Assembly (NCBI GenBank): GCA_003231035.1
Contig: QIHU01000095.1
Location: 1 to 10,488, forward strand
DNA from: Acidobacteriota bacterium
GTDB taxonomy: Bacteria; Acidobacteriota; Thermoanaerobaculia; Multivoradales; SZUA-115
DNA length: 10,488 nucleotides
Direction: 5' to 3'
This document shows positions 1 through 5,709 of the stretch, one piece after another (the stretch's first letter is position 1; each line of letters begins with the position of its first letter). The position numbers were made by a program, and so were the translations under genes. Under the pieces are notes generated by a model. It ran no database searches and was not told the origin of the DNA. It saw only the letters and a list, made by a program, of their open reading frames with translations.

Positions 1-418
1 GATGCTCGTTACTTTCCAGCGCTTCGAGAATCTCAGGGCACTCGACGATCGCATCTTGGCGGAGAATCAAGATCTCTTGCCCGGCCACGGCCAGCCCCGG
101 TGCCATGCTCCGAAGAAGTTGGTGGGGCATATCCCGGCGACGCAGGAGCGCCTCGATGACGGTGGGATGCCGCGCATCGGCGGCGAAGAAGGTGAGATGA
201 ACTTCGCTGGCCTCGGTGGCCAAGAAGTCGGCCACCACGGCGGGCTCCGTGGCACGCAGGGCGGCGGCGGCACGGCCAGCGATCTCAGGATCGGCTTCGA
301 GAGCTAGCTCCACTTGCAGCGGTATCAACTCGCTTGGCGGCAACGCCAGCAACCTCAGTTCACGATTGGAGCTTTCGAGTACCCGCCGAGACAGAGCGTT
401 GGGCTCAGCCACCGTCAT
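1..418 (-). CDS. Helical-repeat (HEAT/LRV-like) protein, partial at left edge
   Basis: No family is recognised with confidence. Reading from ATG at 418, 139 codons are open to the window edge, so the C-terminus is missing. The product is soluble-looking, with no signal peptide or membrane segment, and is rich in Leu, Ala, Glu and Pro. It shows a loose repeat of the form P-x-V-I-x-A-L-L followed by L-x(4)-L-L-x(3)-A (residues 85-106, beginning HPTVIEALL). A second unit starts at CPEILEAL (residues 127-134), about 43 residues later. That spacing and pattern fit paired helices of the HEAT or leucine-rich-variant kind, and the same style occurs in the gene at 1457-2218. The ATG lies inside the rodZ stop codon (TGATG overlap), so translation is probably coupled to rodZ and the two are likely co-transcribed. 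A scaffold or protein-binding role is only inferred. Confidence 0.7.
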   Translation of the reverse strand, partial: MTVAEPNALSRRVLESSNRELRLLALPPSELIPLQVELALEADPEIAGRAAAALRATEPAVVADFLATEASEVHLTFFAADARHPTVIEALLRRRDMPHQLLRSMAPGLAVAGQEILILRQDAIVECPEILEALESNEH

Positions 419-1296
419 CAAGTGGGCCCGGTCAACTCCTCCACGGTATCGAGGTCGATGGTTGCTCGCGCCACCTGCCCCGATCCGCGGCCCAGAGAAT
501 AGGGGATCCCATTGACGTGCACTTCCACCGCACCCGCATCACCGAGCTTCATCACCACCAGCCGCTCGGCGGAAATCTGAACCGACTCCCCTTCGACCCG
601 CAGTTCCTCGATTCGGCGCTGGTTGTCGACTTGAATCTCGACCCAGCAGTTGCGTTTGAAGTCCAGAGTCACGCGAATTGGCGGAGCGGTCGAGTCGGCG
701 ACGCCAGGCCGAGGGGTCTCCACCAGGGAGAGCGCAGGGTCAGCCTCCACACTGGCGGCGGACCCCATCGCTGGGGTGAAACTCGCTGAAGGTCCCGGTT
801 GCGCGGTGGTGGCTGGAGGATTGCTGAACGACTTGTCACGCTGCCGCGAAGCGGCGCGAAACGAGAAAACAAAAACCGCCAGCAGAGCGATCGCCACCAC
901 CACGACGATCAGCAGATGGTAGAGCCAATGGGTGTCCTGCCCTGAACCCGCTCTCCCGAGCCCTCCTGTTGCCCCCGTGGATTCTTCCTCTTCGGGTTCA
1001 AGATCCTGGAGAGCGCTGAGGTAGAGGGTCACCGCCTCGTCTGGATCCACGCCGATGAATTTGGCGTACTCGCGCAGGAAGCCCTTAGCGAAGATCGGGG
1101 CCGGTAGACAGTCGAACTGGTCTTCCTCGAAAGCTTCGAGATAGCGCCGACTGATCTTCGTGACCGCCGCGATATCGGACACTTCGATCTCCCGCATCAC
1201 CCGCTGTCGGCGAAGCCACGAACCGAAGGAAACCGGTTCGTCATCGCCTTGCTGCCAAGGACGCGGTTTGGGCTTAGTTCGCGGGGTCGAGGTCAT
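418..1296 (-). CDS. rodZ: RodZ-like protein: cytoplasmic HTH, one membrane helix, periplasmic DUF4115-type domain
   Basis: The 292-residue product has the RodZ architecture. Residues 24-93 form a Cro/CI-like helix-turn-helix (HTH_25) beginning SFGSWLRRQR and including AAVTKISRRYLEAFEED and PIFAKGFLREYAKF. An acidic stretch at 98-106 follows. One strongly hydrophobic membrane helix lies at about 124-147. A Pro/Ala/Ser-rich linker runs to about 204. The periplasmic beta-rich domain (205-288) contains RVTLDFKRNCWVEIQVDNQ, the typical start of the RodZ C-terminal domain. In known bacteria RodZ links MreB filaments to the elongation machinery of the cell wall. The start at 1296 is preferred because it places the HTH about 23 residues in, and a candidate promoter sits just upstream. 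An in-frame ATG at 1386 would add 30 residues unlike RodZ. No clear Shine-Dalgarno sequence precedes either start. The stop overlaps the next gene's ATG. No mreB is visible in the window. Confidence 0.88.
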   Translation of the reverse strand: MTSTPRTKPKPRPWQQGDDEPVSFGSWLRRQRVMREIEVSDIAAVTKISRRYLEAFEEDQFDCLPAPIFAKGFLREYAKFIGVDPDEAVTLYLSALQDLEPEEEESTGATGGLGRAGSGQDTHWLYHLLIVVVVAIALLAVFVFSFRAASRQRDKSFSNPPATTAQPGPSASFTPAMGSAASVEADPALSLVETPRPGVADSTAPPIRVTLDFKRNCWVEIQVDNQRRIEELRVEGESVQISAERLVVMKLGDAGAVEVHVNGIPYSLGRGSGQVARATIDLDTVEELTGPT

Positions 1297-1310
1297 GCAC
1301 CAATAAACAT
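1293..1310 (-). other. Possible five-codon leader minigene overlapping the rodZ start
   Basis: On the minus strand, ATG at 1310 opens the short frame Met-Phe-Ile-Gly-Ala and stops with TGA at 1295-1293. That stop overlaps the rodZ ATG as ATGA. Such an overlap could couple translation, which would matter because rodZ lacks an obvious ribosome binding site. However, the minigene has no clear binding site either, and an ATGA at this position can arise by chance. Confidence 0.2.
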
Positions 1311-1321
1311 CGGTAAGGCCG

Positions 1322-1352
1322 ACTAGAAGAAGCGGAAATGACGCCAGGTCAA
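1322..1352 (-). promoter_or_regulatory. Candidate sigma-70-type promoter for rodZ
   Basis: On the minus strand TTGACC (1352-1347) is followed after 19 bp by TCTAGT (1327-1322). This matches the -35 consensus at 5 of 6 positions and the -10 at 4 of 6, with a long spacer. Transcription would begin near 1315, leaving a leader of about 20 nt before ATG 1296. It lies in the 160-bp gap (1297-1456) between rodZ and the upstream repeat gene, so rodZ need not depend on read-through from that gene. The rest of the gap shows nothing I recognise. Confidence 0.4.
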
Positions 1353-1456
1353 GAAGTTGGTCGGGGTGAGGGTTCCTTCGGCTCATTGTCTCACAAGCCT
1401 GAAATAGCTTCAAATCGCCCGTTCCACCGCGATGATGCCACCTGCCATGAGATCTA

Positions 1457-2218
1457 CTAGCCCAAGAGAACACGTGCCCGCTGACGTACCACCGGCGACA
1501 AGTTGGCGGCGGCGACGATCGCCCTCTGGTCGGGCTTCTTGAGTACAGGTAGGAGCCGGAGGGCCACGACGACCGGCGTCCTCGGGTTCTTAGCCAGGGT
1601 CTGTTTGACCCCGTAGCGCACTCCCCAGCGGCGGTTGGCCGCCACCAGCTCCAGCACATGGGGCAGGGTCGAGTCGCTGGCGATCAGTGGAATCAGCACC
1701 GCCTCGGTCAGTCTCGGGTTGTCCAGCAGAGCCGCGATCACCGGCAGGTGGGGGTCACTGCGCAGGTGGACCAAGGCCTCGGGGCTGGCCCGCCGAGCCA
1801 GCGTGACCCGCTCCCCCACCGCTAGACCGGGAAGTCGTTCGACCAGGTAACGCTGCGCCGAACGGCGCACCACCGGCTTGACCCGGGTATCGAGCCCTAC
1901 TTCCATCAGGTCGCGCCAGAAGAGCCCCGGAATCAGCTTGAGGGCCAATACCGTGGGCAACTTGGGATGGCGGACCAAAATACGACGCACCTCGTAGATG
2001 CGCACCAGCCGATCCTGACCGGCCATCCAGCGCAGAATCTCTTCTCCCACCCACGGATTTCTTAGCAACTGTCGGACCTGTGGCGCCGAGAGATCGTCCC
2101 CCAGCGCGCCAATCAGGGCGGCAAGTTCGGCCCCGTCCGCTTCGCGGAAACGACGCAAGGGTTCCTCCGCTAGAGGAGCAACGGGTAGGTTTGACGGGGG
2201 GTTGGATCGATCCGGCAC
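1457..2218 (-). CDS. Helical-repeat (HEAT/LRV-like) protein with a 49-residue internal duplication
   Basis: No named family is recognised. The 253-residue product has no signal peptide or membrane helix and appears wholly alpha-helical. Residues 77-125 and 204-252 align without gaps over 49 positions. Both carry H/N-P-K/R, then V-L/V-A-L-K/R-L-I/L-P, then a block ending P-V-V-R with a Leu close behind. Two further units begin LLRNP (51-55) and LLDNP (164-168). The pattern resembles HEAT or leucine-rich-variant solenoids, which usually bind proteins. The start is GTG at 2218, because an in-frame TAG lies four codons upstream and no ATG precedes the repeats; no Shine-Dalgarno sequence is visible, so the start is uncertain. 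The gene ends 160 bp before rodZ on the same strand and is divergent from the GreA fusion gene. Its relation to RodZ is inferred only from proximity and from the similar repeat style of the gene downstream of rodZ. Confidence 0.75.
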   Translation of the reverse strand: MPDRSNPPSNLPVAPLAEEPLRRFREADGAELAALIGALGDDLSAPQVRQLLRNPWVGEEILRWMAGQDRLVRIYEVRRILVRHPKLPTVLALKLIPGLFWRDLMEVGLDTRVKPVVRRSAQRYLVERLPGLAVGERVTLARRASPEALVHLRSDPHLPVIAALLDNPRLTEAVLIPLIASDSTLPHVLELVAANRRWGVRYGVKQTLAKNPRTPVVVALRLLPVLKKPDQRAIVAAANLSPVVRQRARVLLG

Positions 2219-2254
2219 CCCATCAGTCTATCGATCTGTTATCTTTCCGGGCTC
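2219..2254. promoter_or_regulatory. Very short divergent intergenic region between the repeat gene and the greA-like gene
   Basis: Only 36 bp separate the two start codons, so promoter elements must overlap each other or the coding starts. For the plus-strand gene a weak -10-like TATCTT (2240-2245) lies ten bases before ATG 2255, without a convincing -35, which would give an almost leaderless message. For the minus-strand gene GATAAC and TAGACT are weak -10 candidates. Neither gene has a Shine-Dalgarno sequence here. The exact promoters cannot be assigned from sequence. Confidence 0.3.
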
Positions 2255-4348
2255 ATGGCAATATCTAGACAGTTACGAGAAGCGATCGGCAAGGGCAAGT
2301 CAGACACCATCGAAGACGCTTGGATCGAGCGGCTGCAAGAAGATCCACACGATCTCGAGTTTTACGCCGGTATCGCCCGTTCGTTGATCGGCTCAAATCA
2401 GGACGACCGCGCACGCACCCTGCTGCAGACTCTCGATGAAGAGTTGACCCGCAAGAAGCTCTGGGGAGAGCGCCTAGCGATGCTCCACCGAGTCGGCCCA
2501 ATTTTCGAGCCCGGGGCAGAGGCTCTGCACGCCTTGATCCTCGAGACGCTCGGCAAGCTCTATGCCAAAAGCTCACACCTGGAAGGCATTATCGAGGTCG
2601 TCGGTCTTCACCGCGCGCCGCAGGACATTCCCAAGACCTGGGACAAGGTCGACCGTCTTCAGCAGCTGATGGTCTTCGATGTCGGAGCGGTGGTTCGCAT
2701 GGAAGGCAAGGGGGCCGGCCATGTCACTGCCGTCAACTTCGGCTTGCAGAGCTTCAAGGTCGATTTCGAGAAGCATAAAGGCCTCTCCGTCGGTTTTAGG
2801 GCTGCCTCGAAGATGCTCGAAGTGCTCCCGACCGACCACCTCCTTCGCCGCAAGATTGAGGCCCCGGCCGAGTTGCTGGCCTTGGTCAAGAGTGATCCCT
2901 CGGAGCTTCTCCGGCTGGTGATGGAGAGTTACGGCAAGCCGATGGCCGCCGGCGACGTTCGGCGGATGCTCAGTGGCATCGTGACTCAGTCGGGCTGGAC
3001 CTCATGGTGGGCCGCGGCGCGCAAACATCCGCAAGTTGTCGGCGGCAGTGGCGGCAAGAAGAAATACTCGTGGGCGGCGACCAGCGAAGATGCCGCCGAA
3101 AGCGTCTGGCGCACTTTCAAGAAGGCCGCCCCGCATCAACAGCTCGACCTACTGCGCAAATCGGGAGATCGGGACCCGGAACTCGCCGAGCGCATGGCGA
3201 TATCGTTGTCCAGCTTCGGAGCCAAGATCGCCTCCAGCGACCCCGCTCTGGCACTTGAGATTCGCCTCAGCTTGACTCGCCTGGGGCGCACCCCCTCCGA
3301 CGAGCGGCCCGAGGCGTGGTCAGCCGAGAAGCTCCTCTCCGCCTCCGGCGCACCCGCGGCCCTGGTGGTTGGGGTCAAGGATCGCCAGCTCCGCGAACGG
3401 GCCTGGCGCTCGCTGGGCGAGCGCGCCGACTGGGTGGATATCTATGGCGAAGGGCTCCAACGCGAGACCGATGCGCGCAATCTCAGCCTGCTCGCCGACG
3501 CCCTCACCGACGAAGACCCCGAGGCTCTCGGCAAGTTTTCAGACAGCGCCGTGGTCCAACCCCACAAAAACCCCGCCGCCTTCACCTGGCTCACCGAGCG
3601 CGCCGCCAACAACGATGCGCTGCTAGGGCGCAATCCGTTGCGCTGGATCCAGCAGCTCCTCGTCTCTCTATCGCGCGATGAGTTGTCGCCCTACCGCACT
3701 CGGCTGCTGGTCCAACTGGAGTCGGGAGGCGCCCTGCCGCGCGCCATGGCGTTGCTGAGCCCTCAGCAGGCCATCCAGGCCAAGGAATCGCTGGAGCGAG
3801 CTCCCGCGCTGGAGTCCTACCAGCGGTCCGATCTGGTCGCCGCCCTCGAGTTGCGTTTTGCCTCGTTGCGCGGGGAGGAAGAGCCGCTCTACGCGCTGAT
3901 TGGATCGATCGACACGAAGCGGGCCGAGCTTAAGAAGCTGGTCGAGAAGGAGATTCCGGCCAATCGCATCGCCATCGAAGAAGCCCGCGCCATGGGCGAC
4001 CTGCGCGAAAACTTCGAGTACAAGTCAGCGCGGGCACGCCACGAGTACTTGAACTCCCGGGCCCACGAGCTCAACGGGCAGTTGGAACGCTCCCGCCCCC
4101 TCGATTTGACCACGGTCGACATCTCACAGGTGCGTGTCGGTACCCGCCTCGACCTCCAGACCGCTGCTGGCGAGACTCGCGTGGTGACCATTCTCGGACC
4201 TTGGGAGAGCGATCCCGAGGCTGGCATCATCTCCTTCGAAAGCGAGGCGGCACAGGGCCTCCTGACCAAGATCGTCGGCGATCAGGCCGACTTCGCCGGC
4301 GAATCGGTGCGCATTGTGGCTATCGATCGCGCCGCGATCCCGAGGTAA
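2255..4348 (+). CDS. greA: GreA-family transcript cleavage/elongation factor with a ~550-residue N-terminal extension
   Basis: The product has 697 residues, while ordinary GreA has about 158. The C-terminus is a complete Gre module: coiled coil about 552-613 and FKBP-like domain about 616-694. The hairpin tip GDLREN (581-586) keeps Asp582 and Glu585, equivalent to the acidic pair that holds the second metal ion in the RNA polymerase active site and drives cleavage of backtracked RNA. The N-terminal 120 residues look TPR-like. Residues 139-190 form a small beta-rich segment (FDVGAVVRMEGKGAGHV, then FKVDFEKHKG). The stretch around SGWTSWWAAARKHP (246-259), a Gly-rich linker and a long helical region follow. 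This layout matches the long GreA proteins of chlamydiae (about 715 residues) and spirochaetes such as Borrelia, so function as GreA is likely. The extension may contact RNA polymerase or other partners. No Shine-Dalgarno sequence precedes the ATG. The gene is convergent with the anti-sigma gene, 25 bp apart. Confidence 0.88.
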   Translation: MAISRQLREAIGKGKSDTIEDAWIERLQEDPHDLEFYAGIARSLIGSNQDDRARTLLQTLDEELTRKKLWGERLAMLHRVGPIFEPGAEALHALILETLGKLYAKSSHLEGIIEVVGLHRAPQDIPKTWDKVDRLQQLMVFDVGAVVRMEGKGAGHVTAVNFGLQSFKVDFEKHKGLSVGFRAASKMLEVLPTDHLLRRKIEAPAELLALVKSDPSELLRLVMESYGKPMAAGDVRRMLSGIVTQSGWTSWWAAARKHPQVVGGSGGKKKYSWAATSEDAAESVWRTFKKAAPHQQLDLLRKSGDRDPELAERMAISLSSFGAKIASSDPALALEIRLSLTRLGRTPSDERPEAWSAEKLLSASGAPAALVVGVKDRQLRERAWRSLGERADWVDIYGEGLQRETDARNLSLLADALTDEDPEALGKFSDSAVVQPHKNPAAFTWLTERAANNDALLGRNPLRWIQQLLVSLSRDELSPYRTRLLVQLESGGALPRAMALLSPQQAIQAKESLERAPALESYQRSDLVAALELRFASLRGEEEPLYALIGSIDTKRAELKKLVEKEIPANRIAIEEARAMGDLRENFEYKSARARHEYLNSRAHELNGQLERSRPLDLTTVDISQVRVGTRLDLQTAAGETRVVTILGPWESDPEAGIISFESEAAQGLLTKIVGDQADFAGESVRIVAIDRAAIPR

Positions 4349-4373
4349 GGGGCCAACCCCAGCTCTGCCAGCC

Positions 4374-5027
4374 TCAGTCCAGGGCGTTGAGCCCATGGAG
4401 TTCCACCACCATCTCGTCGACCCGCAAGAGGACTCGATCGCCCAGGGTGGGTAGTTGAGGATGGATGGCGAGCAGGGCTCGGCCTTCCTCGCTCGATGCC
4501 TCCACCCGCAAATCGGCACCGCGCTGCTCGATACCGTGCTGGCGCCACAGCCCATCGACCAACTCGTAGCTCGCCGCGTCGAGCTGGCGTACTTGCTCGA
4601 TCTCGCCGGTGGGTATTGGTGGCGGGGGCAGCTCGCCGACGATCAACACGGTACGCGGTTGCCGCGCACGCTCGACTCCCGAGGCGAAAAAGTAGACCAG
4701 AGCCGCCAGGCAGGCGACCAAGAAGAAGGTAAAGAAGAGCGGCGATCCCTGGGGAGTGGTCCGTAGCCGATCCTCCACTCGCTCCAGCAAGCCACGCGAA
4801 GCTCGGGGAGCGAGGCTGAGGCGTCGTTGCACGGTTCTCGCCAAGAGTGGCGGCGGCACCGCCCTTTCGAGCTGGCGCAGAGTGCCGATCACCCGGCGGG
4901 TGTCCCGCAACCGTTCGCGGCAACTGGCGCACTCCTCAAGGTGCTCAACCAGGCGCAGCGTCACCGGCGCGGCAAGTTCGTCGTCGAGATAGGCCGACAG
5001 GTCTTCGGCGGTCGCGTGCTGACTCAC
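4374..5027 (-). CDS. Zinc-finger (zf-HC2/ZAS-type) membrane anti-sigma factor
   Basis: The 217-residue product starts at GTG 5027, which overlaps the sigma-factor stop as GTGA; this 4-bp overlap implies translational coupling and matched production of the pair. Residues 8-40 form the anti-sigma zinc finger: EDLSAYLDDELA, then His29-x3-Cys33-x2-Cys36. One membrane helix lies at about 97-116 (FFTFFLVACLAALVYFFASG). The remaining 100 residues should be periplasmic: a Pro-rich segment (PPPPIP, 134-139), then a mixed alpha/beta region with no domain I recognise. In this family the cytoplasmic finger holds the cognate ECF sigma factor inactive, and a signal sensed outside the inner membrane releases it, often through proteolysis. 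The sensing domain and signal are unknown here. The last codons are separated from the convergent greA-like gene by 25 bp with no clear terminator. Confidence 0.88.
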   Translation of the reverse strand: MSQHATAEDLSAYLDDELAAPVTLRLVEHLEECASCRERLRDTRRVIGTLRQLERAVPPPLLARTVQRRLSLAPRASRGLLERVEDRLRTTPQGSPLFFTFFLVACLAALVYFFASGVERARQPRTVLIVGELPPPPIPTGEIEQVRQLDAASYELVDGLWRQHGIEQRGADLRVEASSEEGRALLAIHPQLPTLGDRVLLRVDEMVVELHGLNALD

Positions 5028-5641
5028 TGGCTTTTCTCCAACAAGGTCTTCAACCGTTCACGGCCACGAGAGATTCGTGAGCGTACCGTCCCCACCCGCA
5101 GCTTCAAGACTTCGGCGATTTCCGCGTAGCTGAGCCCTTCTAGATCTCGCAGGATGACCGCCTCGCGAAAGGTCGGTTTGAGCTGCCGCAAGGCCATCCC
5201 CACCAGACGCTGCGCATCGTGGGCCAAAGTCCGCTCCTCGGGACCCCGGCGGGGATCCTCGACACCACGCCCGTCGTCGCGCTCCAGAGGCTTGATCACT
5301 AACTGCTTGCGACCAAGGCGGCTGTGGCAGTAGTTCAGGGTCACCCGATAGATCCAGGTCTTCAAGGTCGAACGGCCGGCAAACTTGACCAAGTGGCGGT
5401 AGAGGCGCAGAAAAACCTCCTGCGTTAGGTCGGCGGCGTCCTCAGCGTTGCCAGACATGCGCAGAGTGAGGTTGTAGACCATCGGCGAGAAGCGCTGGTA
5501 GACCTCCACGAAGGCGGTCTCGTCACCATGGCGGTGGCGGGTCACCAAATCGAGGTCACCGTGGCCTACCTCGCCCACGCCGGCCTCGCCGTAGCTGGCG
5601 TGGTCAAGCTGACGGTGAACGGCGTTGGTAGCTGGCTCCAT
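5024..5641 (-). CDS. ECF (group 4, RpoE-like) RNA polymerase sigma factor
   Basis: The first-ATG form has 205 residues. Sigma region 2 spans about 36-110, with NAEDAADLTQEVFLRLYRHL (65-84) and the -10-contacting stretch STLKTWIYRVTLNYC. Region 4 spans about 143-196, with LKPTFREAVILRDLEGLSYA and the recognition helix RVGTVRSRISRGRERL. This is the RpoE/SigW-like kind that directs envelope-stress genes under an anti-sigma factor, encoded immediately downstream here. The start is open to question. The ATG at 5641 has GAGGAG only two bases away, and a sigma-E-type promoter (5676-5648) would place transcription initiation at about that ATG. An in-frame GTG at 5578 (Val22), preceded by GAGG with five bases of spacing, would give a 184-residue protein that still has all of region 2. 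The first 28 residues lack sigma-like features. The amidase gene lies 68 bp upstream on the same strand. Confidence 0.93.
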   Translation of the reverse strand: MEPATNAVHRQLDHASYGEAGVGEVGHGDLDLVTRHRHGDETAFVEVYQRFSPMVYNLTLRMSGNAEDAADLTQEVFLRLYRHLVKFAGRSTLKTWIYRVTLNYCHSRLGRKQLVIKPLERDDGRGVEDPRRGPEERTLAHDAQRLVGMALRQLKPTFREAVILRDLEGLSYAEIAEVLKLRVGTVRSRISRGRERLKTLLEKSQ

Positions 5642-5647
5642 GGCTCC

Positions 5648-5676
5648 TCAGACTCTAGCGCCACCCAGAAAGTTCC
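5648..5676 (-). promoter_or_regulatory. Sigma-E/ECF-type promoter upstream of the sigma gene (likely autoregulatory)
   Basis: On the minus strand GGAACTT (5676-5670) is followed after 17 bp by TCTGA (5652-5648), itself within GTCTGA. This matches the classic sigma-E consensus (GGAACTT, 16-17 bp, TCTGA-like) and the general ECF pattern GGAAC...GTC. It lies in the 68-bp gap between the amidase and sigma genes, where an autoregulated ECF promoter is expected. Transcription should begin near 5642. Confidence 0.7.
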
Positions 5677-5709
5677 CGAGGGGTAGCGCGGATCGAGGCG
5701 CTAACGATC

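Noticed and set aside
1297..1659. Upstream in-frame extension of rodZ (ATG 1386 or earlier)
   Set aside because: The extra residues are unlike RodZ, the frame runs back into the preceding gene, and the candidate rodZ promoter lies downstream of ATG 1386.
4349..4360. GGGG-CCAA-CCCC in the gap between the convergent greA-like and anti-sigma genes, as a terminator
   Set aside because: The stem is only 4 bp and there is no T-run on either strand, so it is too weak to call.
4282..4932. Long open frame of 216 codons on the minus strand over the anti-sigma gene
   Set aside because: It is an Arg/Pro/Gly-rich composition shadow of the anti-sigma frame and lacks any recognisable domain.
5644..5649. 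GAGGAG before ATG 5641 as the sigma-gene ribosome binding site
   Set aside because: Only two bases separate it from the ATG, too close for normal pairing, and it overlaps the -10 region of the predicted ECF promoter.
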